From: Pyrocephalus nanus
Lineage: Eukaryota > Chordata > Aves > Passeriformes > Tyrannidae
Assembly (NCBI GenBank): GCA_038380795.1
Contig: CM076276.1
Span: 16,470,001 to 16,534,000, forward strand
Length of the DNA: 64,000 nucleotides
Reading direction: 5' to 3'
How positions within the stretch are numbered: the first letter of the stretch is position 1; each line of letters opens with the position of its first letter. This document shows positions 46,001 through 56,818 of this stretch, one piece after another. The translations under genes were made by a program, and so were the position numbers. The notes beneath the pieces are model-generated. The model ran no database searches, had not been told where the DNA came from, and saw only the letters and a list, made by a program, of their open reading frames with translations.

Positions 46001-49000
46001 CTTCTCGTCCCCCTTCTTCTCGTCCCCCTTCTTCTCGTCCTCCTTCTTCTTGTCCCCCCTTTTTCGCGTCCCCCCTTTTTCGCGTCCCCCCCTTTTCGCG
46101 TCTCCCCCTTTTCGCGTTCCCCCCTTTTCACGTCCCCCCTTTCTGGCAACCCCCCTTTCTCGCGTCCCCCCTTTTTCGCGTCCCCCCTTTTTCTCGTCCC
46201 CCCTTCTTCTCGTCCCCCCTTCTTCTCGTCCCCTCTTCTTCTCGTCCCCCCTTCTTCTTTTCCCCCCTTTTCTCGTCCCCCTTTTTCTCGTCCCCCCTTC
46301 TTCTCGTCCCCCTTCTTCTCGTCCCCCTTCTTCTTGTCCTTCCTTTTTCGCGTCCTTCCTATTTCGCATCCCCCCTTTTTCTCGTCCCCCCTTTTTCTCG
46401 TCCCCCCTTTTTCTCGTCCCCCCTTTTCTCGTCCCCCCTTTTCTCGTCCCCCTTCTTCTCGTCCCCCTTCTTCTCGTCCCCCTTCTTTTCGTCCCCCTTC
46501 TTCTTGTCCTTCCTTTTTCGCGTCCCCCCTATTTCGCATCCCCCCTTTTTCTCGTCCCCCCGTTTTCTCGTCCCCACTTTTTCTCGTCCCCCCTTTTTCG
46601 CGTCCCCCCCTTTTCGCGTCCCCCCTTTTCGCGCCCCCCCGTTTCGCGTCCCCCCTTTTCGCGTCCCGCCTTTTTCGCGTCCCCCCTTTTTCGCGTCCCC
46701 CCTTTTTCTCTTCCCCCCTTTTTCTCGTCCCCCCTTTTACACGTCCCCCCTTCTTCTCGTCCCCCCTTCTTCTCGTCCCCCCTTCTTCTTTTCCCCCCTT
46801 TTTCTCGTCCCCCCTTTTTCTCGTCCCCCCTTTTCTCGTCCCCCCTTTTCTCGTCCCCCCTTTTCTCGTCCCCCTTCTTCTCGTCCCCCTTCTTCTCGTC
46901 CGCCTTCTTCTCGTCCCCCTTCTTCTTGTCCTTCCTTTTTCGCGTCCCCCCTATTTCGCATCCCCCCTTTTTCTCGTCCCCCCGTTTTCTCGTCCCCCCC
47001 TTTTTCTCGTCCCCCCTTTTTCGAGTCCCCCCTTTTGTCGTCCCCCCTTTTCGCGTCCCCCCTTTTCGCGTCCCCCCTTTTCGCGTCCCCCCTTTTCGCG
47101 TCCCGCCTTTTTCGCGTCCCCCCTTTTTCGCGTCCCCCCTTTTTCTCTTCCCCCCTTTTTCTCGTCCCCCCTTTTACACGTCCCCCCTTCTTCTCGTCCC
47201 CCCTTCTTCTCGTCCCCCCTTCTTCTTTTCCCCCCTTTTCTTGTCCCCCCTTTTCTCGTCCCTCCTTTTCTCGTCCCCCCTTTTCTCTTCCCCTCTTTTC
47301 TTGTCCCCCTTCTTCTCGTCCCCCTTCTTCTCGTCCCCCTTCTTCTCGTCCCCCTTCTTCTCGTCTCCCTTCTTCTCGTCCCCCTTCTTCTCGTCCCCCT
47401 TCTTCTCGTCCCCCTTCTTCTCGTCCCCCCTTTTTCTCGTCCCCCCTTTTCTCGTCCCCCCTTTTCTCGTCCCCCCTTTTCTCGTCCCCCCTTTTCTCGT
47501 CCCCCTTCTTCTCGTCCTTCTTCTTCTCGTCCCCATTCTTCTCGTCCCCCTTCTTCTCGTCCTCCTTCTTCTTGTCCCCCCTTTTTCGCGTCCCCCCTTT
47601 TTCTCGTCCCCCCTTTTTCTCGTCCCCCCTTTTACACGTCCCCCCTTCTTCTCGTCCCCCCTTCTTCTCGTCCCCTCTTCTTCTCGTCCCCCCTTCTTCT
47701 TTTCCCCCCTTTTCTCGTCCCCCTTTTTCTCGTCCCCCCTTTTTCTCGTCCCCCCTTTTTCTCGTCCCCCCTTTTTCTCGTCCCCCCTTTTTCCCGTCCC
47801 CCCTTTTTCTTGTCCCCCCTTTTTCTCGTACCCCCTTTTTCTCGTCCCCCCTTTTTCTCGTCCCCCCTTTTTCTCGTCCCCCCTTTTTCTCGTCCATCTT
47901 TTTTCTCGTCCCCCCTTCTTCTCGTCCCCTCTTCTTCTCGTCCCCCCTTCTTCTTTTCCCCCCTTTTCTCGTCCCCCCTTTTCTCGTCCCCCCTTTTCTC
48001 GTCCCCCTTCTTCTCGTCCCCCTTCTTCTCGTCCCCCTTCTTCTCGTCCCCCTTCTTCTCGTCCGCGTTCTTCTCGTCCCCCTTCTTCTTGTCCTTCCTT
48101 TTTCGCGTCCCCCCTATTTCGCATCCCCCCTTTTTCTCGTCCCCCCGTTTTCTCGTCCCCACTTTTTCTCGTCCCCCCTTTTTCGCGTCCCCCCCTTTTC
48201 GCGTTCCCCCCTTTCGCGTCCCCCCTTTTTCGCGTCCCCCCTTTTTCTCGTCCATCTTTTTTCTCGTCCCCCCTTCTTCTCGTCCACCTTCTTCTCGTCC
48301 CCCTTTTTCGCGTCCCCCCTTTTTCTCGTCCCCCCTTTTACACGTCCCCCCTTCTTCTCGTCCCCCCTTCTTCTCGTCCCCCCTTCTTCTTTTCCCCCCT
48401 TTTTCTCGTCCCCCCTTTTCTCGTCCCCCCTTTTCTCGTCCCCCCTTTTCTCGTCCCCCTTCTTCTCGTCCCCCTTCTTCTCGTCCCCCTTCTTCTCGTC
48501 CCCCTTCTTCTTGTCCTCCTTCTTCTTGTCCCCCCTTTTTCGCGTCCCCCCCTTTTTCTCGTCCCCCCCTTTTTGTCGTCCCCCCTTTTTCTCGTCCCCC
48601 CTTTTTCTCGTCCATCTTTTTTCTCGTCCCCCCTTCTTCTCGTCCCCCTTCTTCTCGTCCCCCTTCTACTCGTCCCCCCCTTTTCGCGTCCCCCCTTTTC
48701 GCGTCCCCCCTTTTTCGCGTCCCCCCTTTTTCGCGTCCCCCCTTTTTCGCGTCCCCCCTTTTTCTCTTCCCCCCTTTTTCTCGTCCCCCCTTTTACACGT
48801 CCCCCCTTCTTCTAGTCCCCCCTTCTTCTCGTCCCCCCTTCTTCTTTTCCCCCCTTTTCTTGTCCCCCCTTTTCTCGTCCCCCCTTTTCTCGTCCCCCCT
48901 TTTCTCGTCCCCCTTCTTCTCGTCCCCCTTCTTCTCGTCCCCCCTTCTTCTCGTCCCCCCGTCTTCTTTTCCCTCATTTTCTCGTCTCCGTTTTTCTCGT

Positions 49001-50465
49001 CCCCCCTTTTTCTCGTCCCCCCTGTTCTCGTCCCCCTTCTTCTCATCCCCCTTCTTCTCGTCCCCCTTCTTTTTGTCCTTCCTATTTCGCGTCCACCCTT
49101 TTTCTCGTCCCCCCTTTTTCTCGTCCCCCCTTCTTCTCGTCTCCCCTTCTTCCCTTCTTCTCGTCCCCCCTTCTTCTTTTCCCTCCTTTTCTCGTCCCCG
49201 CTTTTCTCGCTCCCCCTTTTCTCGCTCCCCCTTTTCTCGTCCCCCCTTTCTCGCGTCCCCCCTTTCTCGCGTCCCCCCTTTTTCGCGTCCCCCCTTTTTC
49301 TCTTCCCCCCTTTTTCGCGTCTCCCCTTTTCTCGTCCCCCCTTTTTCTCTTCCCCCCTTTTTCCCGTCCCCCCTTTTTCGCGTCCCCCCTTTTTCTCGTC
49401 CCCCCTTTTTCTCGTACCCCCTTTTTCTCGTCCCCCCTTTTTCTCGTCCCCCCTTTTTCTCGTCCCCCCTTTTTCTCGTCCATCTTTTTTCTCGTCCCCC
49501 CTTCTTCTCGTCCCCCTTCTTCTCGTCCCCCTTCTACTCGTCCCCCCTTTTTCGCGTAGCCCCCTTTTTCGCGTCCCCCCTTTTTCCCGTCCCCACTTTT
49601 TCGCGTCCCCCCTTTTTCTCGTCCCCCCTTTTTCTCGTCCATCTTTTTCTCGTCCCCCCTTCTTCTCGTCCCCCCTTTTTCTCGTCCTCCCTTCTTCTCG
49701 TCCCCCCTTCTTCTCGTCCCCCCTTCTTCTCGTCCCCTCTTCGTCTCGTCCCCCCTTCTTCTCGTCCCCCCTTCTTCTCGTCCCCCCTTCTTCTCGTCCC
49801 CCTTCTTCTCGTCCCCCTTCTTCTCGTCCCCCTTCTTCTCGTCCCCCTTCTTCTCGTCCCCCTTCTTCTTGTCCTTCCTTTTTCGCGTCCCCCCTATTTC
49901 GCATCCCCCCTTTTTCTCGTCCCCCATTTTTCTCGTCCCCCCTTTTTCTCGTCCCCCCTTTTTCTCGTCCCCCCTTTTTCGCGTCCCCCCCTTTTTCGCG
50001 TCCCCCCTTTTTCGCGTCCCCCCTTTTTCTCTTCCCCCCTTTTTCTCGTCCCCCCTTTTACACGTCCCTCCTTCTTCTAGTCCCCCCTTCTTCTCGTCTC
50101 CCCTTCTCCTTTTCCCCCCTTTTCTTGTCCCCCCTTTTCTCGTCCCTCCTTTTCTCGTCCCCCCTTTTCTCTTCCCCTCTTTTCTTGTCCCCCTTCTTCT
50201 CGTCCCCCTTCTTCTCGTCCCCCTTCTTCTCGTCCCCCTTCTTCTCGTCCCCCTTCTTCTCGTCCTTCCTTTTTCGCGTCCCCCTTTTTCTCGTCCCCCC
50301 TTTTTCTCCTCCCCCCTTTTTCGCGTCCCCCCTTTTTCTCGTCCCCCCTTTTTCTCGTCCCCCCCTTTTCGCGTTCCCCCCTTTTCGCGTCCCCCCTTTT
50401 TGGCGTCCCCCCTCTTTCGCGTCCCCCCTTTTTCTCTTCCCCCCTTTTTCTCTCCCGCCCTTTCT
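37091..50465. repeat. expanded polypyrimidine minisatellite of U5 (13.4 kb)
   Basis: Roughly 850 units of 15 or 16 bases. It opens like U1 (T7 ladder without the CCACCCTC interruption) and follows the U1 order to about 38440. Internal duplications are visible. The string GTTTTCTTGTCC recurs at 38451 and 42065, and TTCTTCCCTTCTTC at 40304, 40721, 43802, 44221 and 49147. This gives a block of about 3.5-3.6 kb present twice, with a nested 0.42-kb duplication in each copy. All three forward frames stay open for more than 11 kb because A is nearly absent. The implied proteins of about 4,000 residues are artefacts. Confidence 0.98.
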
Positions 50466-50873
50466 TAAGAATTAAGCGATGGCACTGTGAAGGTGGTTGG
50501 TGTGACAGGGGTTAAACTGGGAAAAGACTGGGTAATTCCTCGGTTGGTTAATTTGCAAGCTCCCCTAAACCTTTGCTCGGAAGAGATTGGTTGGACAAGT
50601 TGAGGCAGAAATGAACTTGGAAAATGGGGAGATGGAAACTGTAGTTGCTGAAACTAAATGTGTGAGAGCAGCAGCTCTTCTTGTGCAGGAAGTAACTCCC
50701 GTCAGCAGCACTGTCCCAACTGAAGCGGCAGATGCAGTTGTTCCTGTGGTGTGGGCCAGTGGAAAACAGTGTGGCCTATGAAGGGCCAAGTTAGACAGTT
50801 GTCAAACAGTAGCAGAAGTGACTCTCCAGGTAGCCCAATATAAATATGAGAAGCAAAGTGGTCAAGTAAACCA

Positions 50874-51332
50874 GTGCATGCTGTGACTGCAGAGGCAGGG
50901 ATAGGTTGGGATCCAAAAAACTGGGGTGGAGATGCTTGTGATTTAAGTGCTTTAGAGCGTGTTTCAGAGGGTGAAGTGTTTGCTGAAGCACAGCAAATAA
51001 CAGGAGGGAAAGTGGAAGGTGACCCCGATGGTTATCCGGTCAGGCCTGATGTGGTGGAGGATTTTACTCAGCCTGAACTTGCTGGTGTTCTGGAGAGGTT
51101 TAAAGCAAAGACCAGGGAGTCTGTGATCTCCTGGGCAGTTGGGCTGCATGAGCTGGGAGCCTCTGGGATCAGATTGGACTGGGCAGACAGGGAGCAGTTT
51201 GTCCCGTGGAGCTGGACTGGGTTTGTTCAGGATGCTTTCGGAGGCAGGGCTGGAGAGGCTCCTTTGTTGGTTGTAGTGGTGGAAGGTTGTCCCAGGAGGG
51301 CTGGAGCCTTTGACCTCCTGCTCCCCCCATGA
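50874..51332 (+). pseudogene. gag-like remnant in U6 core
   Basis: 152 codons, same protein as in U2 to U5. It is the last copy before the telomere. As elsewhere, only the capsid-like segment (residues 63-101) suggests its origin. Confidence 0.42.
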
Positions 51333-54300
51333 GCCCCGACGGGACCGTGCACTTGGCAATGGAGGGCACCCCATTGCTGAGTCAGAGGTTCCGGGGGCTG
51401 GCAGGGATGGGATCAGGATGCTGAGCTCCAGCCAAGGCAGGGCAGGAAATGGTGCAGCCACTGAAAGAAGTGAAGGCAGAGTGAGATGAAGGCCAAGCTC
51501 CAGCACAAGGGTGGGTGAGAAAAGCCCATGGCCCTCAGGTGGAGCTTTGAATTCCTTGGAAAAATGGATCTTGTCAAAGGGCTCAGGCCCATGTGGGTGC
51601 TGGAGCGGAGGCCTCTTCAACTCATGGTCAGCCTAAAAAGGTGCAAGGACAGCAAGTTTTGATGATAGAACGAGGTGGCAAACAAGGTGAAGTGGTAAAG
51701 AGAAAAGCTGAGCTTCAGATTGGTCCTGTGCCACAACAGCCTTGTGGAGTGCTTGTTGCTTTCCCTGACTGTGGAATGGCAGTGGATATTTCCAAGGGCT
51801 GCCTTGTGCTGAGGAACACTGGGGTCAGTTCTCTTTCCCTGGGCAGGGCAGGCAGGGCAAGTTTACCTGCCCCCCTGGAGGGTGGCTGGATGAGACTTGA
51901 TCACCAAATGCAAACAGTAAGTAGAGGAGGTCCATTGGGGACCTTTGGGCATCAGGTAGAACAACTCACTGCTCACTCCTGGGGGGATATATTTACAGCA
52001 TTCTCACCATCGGATAGGAAGTTTTTGAAGACTTTATTTCATCCACTAATCATAGTAATTACACTGATTTTATGAACAATAGGGAGTTGTTGTCTATGGC
52101 ATCTCCTCCAAGAAGTTGTTTCTTGCATGTGTCTATCCTGACCAGGGATCAAAGGAGCGAAGGGAAAGGATGAGAAGTTCCCCGAGAGTTGCTGCCCAGG
52201 GGCTGCTGCCCCTGAGGAACAGGGTGAAGGCTTCCTGTGCTCAGGTGCCCTGGCTGAAGTGTGCAGTTGGTGTGAGTGTTGCTGGAGAAAGGCAGGCCAG
52301 GTGTGTGCAGCTGTTCCGTGCCCTCCACCCTTGGCCCTGCTGGGGCACCCGGCCAGCGCTCCAGGGGTGGCCAACTTGGAGCTCCCGAGAAGCTGCCCAT
52401 ACCCACAGCCGGATAGTGCCAGGCCTGGCCTAAAGCCGGCTCTGTTGGTCAGAGTCTGGCCAGCAGGAGCCTCTTGTAGCCGCCCCGCAGCCTCCCCTGC
52501 GGGTGGACGCACCCATAGGAATTGTGGCAGTTCCCGGAGACTGCGGGATCGGCTGCGCCGGGGCTGCCCAGCTGCCCTGTGGGCTGGGGGTGGAGCGTGA
52601 GGGGGCCGTGGGGGAGAGATTTCTGCTTAGCCACAGTTCTGTCTCTCGAGGCAGTCAGGATTTGATACCTTGCTCATTTATCAGATCCCATAAATCTGTA
52701 TCTGATGTGTTGGATTGGGTTTGTTTCAACTGTTCCTATTATCCTGTGACTTGTGAGGAGTTGTTTCCTCAAGTGCCTTGCCCGTGGGCACAACAGCAGG
52801 TGTGTGCAGCAGCTGGAGACTGGGCAGGTTTGGGGGCAGTGGTGTCCCAGCTCCCTTTGCCATCCCTGCTGCAGGGTGGGAGCTGCACAGAGCCAGCAGC
52901 GTCCAGCTGGAGGATCCAGGAGGACGCAGCTCTGCTTTTCTGGGAGGTAAGAGGTGGGGGTGCAGGAGCTGGAAGGGGTGTTCTCCAGGCAGAGGAAGGG
53001 AAGGAGCAGAGAGAGAACTGCAGCCCCCAGCAGCTCGGTCAGTGCTGGATGGACTCGGGGCTGGGAAAGGTCACTCAGTGTGAGGGCAGGTGAGAGCCCA
53101 GGGTGGCCCTGGCAGCCCTGGGAACAAGTCCAGTGGGCAAAGGAATGGACCCTGGAGAGCTGGGCAAACAGCTGGAGGAGTTTCAAGGAGAAGCAGGAAA
53201 CTGGACAAGTTGCAGCAGCTCCTTTTATGTGTGTGTGTGTGTAGCCAGGTCTAGTGCAGCCACGAGTGAGGTGGGAAATGAACCTCAGGAGGCTGGGAAT
53301 GAGTCCCACAAACTGGTTACAATGGGATTGAGTCTTCCCAAGTGTCTGAAAAGCTTTACTTTAGTTTGACTTTATAAATTGAAAACTGAAATGATTGTCT
53401 AGGTGTTAGGCCTTGCTGTCCTGTGTCTTTGGTGAGGTGTTGACTCAGTACCTTTATTGGAGCTGCTGTTTGGTGTCCCTAATTGACCTGTAAGGTCCTG
53501 GTTTGTTCCCTGCTTCTCCCAGCTTGTTCAGGAGATGGAATTCCAGCGCTACAATATAGATGGCTCATGGTGCTCCCAAAAGGAGCCTTTCTGCCTTCGG
53601 GACAAGTTGTGATGCCACTGGAGCTGTTGGGAGAAGCGGAGGGTCGGCAGTGCCAGGCCTGGAATGCTGCTGCTGTGGCACAGACCCTGCTCCCTGGCAG
53701 GTTCTTGGGTTGGATTCCTTGGCTGCCACTGGGCAAGGCCTGAAAGGGCCTCAGTTGTGTAGGGAACAAAACATGGAATGGGAAAGCAAAGCTGGGGAGG
53801 TTCTGGTTTCAGAAAGGTTCATTGCCTTCTCTTTCTGAAGGGACACTCACCAGGTCCAGCTGTGGTAAGAAGAGCAAGTGGGCTGTGAAGGTTTGGGGCA
53901 GTCTGGAAGCTCCCTTGTGCCCAAAGGATCCTGGCAAGTGCAGCCCTGGAAGAGTCAGGAATAATGAAAAGTGCCTCAGTTCTCATAAAGCTCAGCTTTG
54001 TAAGACACGTCTCAAGACCAGACAAAATCCTCCAGCAGTGAGCTTGGCAGAAAAGGCCTGTGAAGCAAAGCAGCATGAAAATCTAGAACTGCTTGGGGAT
54101 GGCAGGTGAAAGCTGGAGCCCTCCCAGGTCAAGGTGTCTGATCCCCACAATCCTCTTTGTGTCCTCTGCCAGAAGCTGCCCTTGGTCATTCTTGTGGTTT
54201 GCAGGTTGTAAAAAGACCCTTGAGATTTGCTTCTGGGAACGGGGATCCATTTCCTGATGGGAGTCCTTGAAATACAAGTGAGTGTGTATGGGAAATGAGG

Positions 54301-54560
54301 AGGCTCCAGGAGTGCTGGGGCTGGAGAGTCCACAGTGAGTATGGTTTGAGTGTCCTGATGTCCCTGACCCAATGCTGTGTTGTCATCAAGTCCCTTCATT
54401 CTGATTTAAATTGTCTTTAAATGTGCTGGAAGTCCAAATTGAAGTAGAAAATGCTTGTGGAAAGCTTAGTGTTCCCAAGGGAATGCTTTAGGGACGTGCA
54501 GCTTGTGAACGGCAGAAATAATTCGGGTTCCCCCAGAAACCTGCTGGGCTGTTTAGGAGG

Positions 54561-56420
54561 TTTTTCTTCCCCCCTTTTTTTCTTCCCCCCTTTTTTTCTT
54601 CCCCCCTTTTTTTCTTCCACCCTCTTTTTCTTCCCCCCCTTTTTCTCGTCCCCCCTTTTTCTCGTCCCCCCTTTTTCTCGTCCCCCCTTTTTCTCGTCCC
54701 TCCTTTTTCTCGTCATCGTTTTTCTCGTCCCCTTTTTTCTCGTCCCCCCTTTTTCTCGTCCCCCCTTTTTCTCGTCCCCCCTTTTTGTTGTCCCTCCTTT
54801 TTCTCGTCCCCCCTTCTTCTCGTCCCCCCTTCTTCTTTTGCCCCCTTTTCTCGTCCCCCCTTTTCTCGTCCCCCCTTTTCTCGTCCCCCCTTTTCTCGTT
54901 CCCCCTTTTCTCGTCCCCCTTCTTCTCGTCCCCCTTCTTCTCGTCCCCCTTCTTCTCGTTCCCCTTCTTCTCGTCCCCCTTCTACTCGTCCGCCTTCTTC
55001 TTGTCCTTCCTTTTTCTCGTCCCCCCTTCTTCTCGTCCCCCCTTCTTCTCGTCCCCCCTTCTTCTCGTCCCCCGTTCTTCTCGTCCCCTCTTCTTCTCGT
55101 CCCCCCTTCTTCTTTTCCCCCCTTTTCTCGTCCCCCCTTTTCTCGTCCCCCCTTTTCTCGTCCCCCCTTTTCTCGTCCCCCCTTTTCTTGTCCCCCTACT
55201 TCTCGTCCCCCTTCTTCTCGTCCCCCTTCTTCTTGTACTTCCTTTTTCGCGTCCCCCCTTTTTCGCATCCCCCCTTTTTCTCGTCCCCCCTTTTTCTCGT
55301 CCCCCCTTTTTCTCATCCCCCCTTTTCGCGTCCCCCCTTTTCGCGTCCCCCCTTTTTCGCGTCCCCCCTTTTTCGCGTCCCCCCTTTTTCGCGTCCCCCC
55401 TTTTTCGCGTCCCCCCTTTTTCTCTTCCCCCCTTTTTCTCGTCCCCCCTTTTACACGTCCCCCCTTTTTCTCGTCCCCCCTTCTTCTCGTCCCCCCTTCT
55501 TCTCGTCCCCCCTTCTTCTCGTCCCCCCTTCTTCTTTTGCCCCCTTTTCTCGTCCCCCCTTTTCTCGTCCCCCCTTTTCTCTTCCCCCCTTTTCTCGTTC
55601 CCCCTTTTCTCGTCCCCCTTCTTCTCGTCCCCCTTCTTCTCGTCCCCCTTCTTCTCGTTCCCCTTCTTCTCGTCCCCCTTCTACTCGTCCGCCTTCTTCT
55701 TGTCCTTCCTTTTTCTCGTCCCCCCTTCTTCTCGTCCCCCCTTCTTCTCGTCCCCCGTTTTTCTCGTCCCCTCTTCTTCTCGTCCCCCCTTCTTCTTTTC
55801 CCCCCTTTTCTCGTCCCCCCTTTTCTCGTCCCCCCTTTTCTCGTCCCCCCTTCTTCTCGTCCCCCTTCTTCTCGTCCCCCTTCTTCTTGTACTTCCTTTT
55901 TCGCGTCCCCCCTTTTTCGCATCCCCCCTTTTTCTCGTCCCCCCTTTTTCTCGTCCCCCCTTTTTCTCATCCCCCCTTTTCGCGTCGCCCCTTTTCGCGT
56001 CCCCCCTTTTTCGCGTCCCCCCTTTTTCGCGTCCCCTCTTTTTCGCGTCCCCCCTTTTTCGCGTCCCCCCTTTTTCTCTTCCCCCCTTTTTCTCGTCCCC
56101 CCTTTTACACGTCCCCCCTTCTTCTCGTCCCCCCTTCTTCTCGTCGCCCCTTCTTCTCGTCCCCCTTCTTCTTTTCCCCCCTTTTCTTGTCCCCCTTCTT
56201 CTCGTCCCCCTTCTTCTCGTCCCCCTTCTTCTCGTCCCCCTTCTTCTTGTCCCCCCTTTTTCAGGTTCCCCTTTTCTCGTCCCCCCTTTTACACGTCCCC
56301 CCTTTTTCGCGTTCCCCTTTTTCGCGTCCCCCCTTTTCTCGTCCCCCCTTTTCTCGTCCCCCCTTTTTTCGTCCCCCCTTTTCTTCCCCCCCTTTTTTCT
56401 CGCCCCCCCTTTTTCTCCCC
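54561..56420. repeat. polypyrimidine minisatellite of U6 (1.86 kb)
   Basis: It starts with a variant of the U2-U4 opening (CCACCCTCTTTTTCTTCC). An internal duplication is visible: CTTCTTTTGCCCCC occurs with its G at 54840 and 55539, and CTTCTTGTACTTCC recurs near 55237 and 55891. The last 150 bases degenerate into units without CTCGT and end TTCTCCCC at the join with the 40-bp minisatellite. Confidence 0.98.
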
Positions 56421-56818
56421 TCAGGTGTGGCCAGTGAGGATGACGAGGGGTGGGACAGCCTCAGGTGTGGCCAGTGAGGATGATGAAGGGCGGGACAGCC
56501 TCAGGTGTGGGCAGTGAGGATGACGAGGGGCAGGACAGCCTCAGGTGCGGGCAGTGAGGATGATGAGGGGCAGGACAGCCTCAGGTGCGGGCAGTGAGGA
56601 TGACGAGAGGCAGGACAGCCTCAGGTGTGGGCAGTGAGGATGACGAGGGGCGGGACAGCCTCAGGTGTGGGCAGTGAGGATGACCAGGGGCAGGACAGTC
56701 CCATGAGTGGGCAGTGAGGATGACGAGGGGCGGGACAGCCTCAGGTGTGGCCAGTGAGGATGACGAGGGGCGGGACAGCCTCAGGTGTGGCCAGTGAGGA
56801 TGATGAGGGGCGGGCCCT
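56421..56818. repeat. 40-bp minisatellite, right copy (about 10 units)
   Basis: Same unit as at 4071-4246, with GATGACGAGGGGCGGGACAG in most copies and CAGGACAG or GATGATGA variants in others. One unit near 56697 carries CCCATGAGTGGGCAG, like the first unit on the left. Each unit carries a GC-box-like GGGGCGGGA or a close variant, so this is a cluster of up to ten potential Sp1-type sites. Promoter function is only an inference. Confidence 0.95.

Larger units (their letters stand above)
32995..50465 (+). repeat. macrosatellite unit U5 (17.5 kb, expanded)
   Basis: The core is normal (32995-37090) and is followed by a minisatellite of about 13.4 kb. It is mosaic: the 5' core is like U2-U4 and U6, the middle is subtype A like U3 and U4, and the 3' end carries the one-base deletion CTCCCTGTGCCC and the U1-type array start. 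Private changes include GAAAATTGAAATG near 35911 and GTGAACTGGAG at 37035-37045. Confidence 0.95.
50466..56420 (+). repeat. macrosatellite unit U6 (5.96 kb, subtype B, telomere-proximal)
   Basis: The core spans 50466-54560 and the minisatellite 54561-56420. It is subtype B like U2, with GGACTCGGGG at 53056, CTTTATTGG, CTACAATATAG and a 15-base TG run. It also keeps CTGCCTTCGGGAC, which matches the old copy at 3914. The unit does not end in the usual CCCTTTCTTAAG junction. Its array runs into TTTTTCTCCCC and then directly into the 40-bp minisatellite. Confidence 0.95.

Noticed and set aside
37091..50465. CRISPR-like array of regular repeats
   Set aside because: Units are contiguous 15-16-base repeats without unique spacers, the genome is vertebrate and there are no cas genes.
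36981..50475. Frames of 3,944, 4,239 and 3,947 codons in the three forward phases
   Set aside because: Same compositional artefact. Three overlapping giant proteins are not credible, and there is no start context, domain or non-repeat body.
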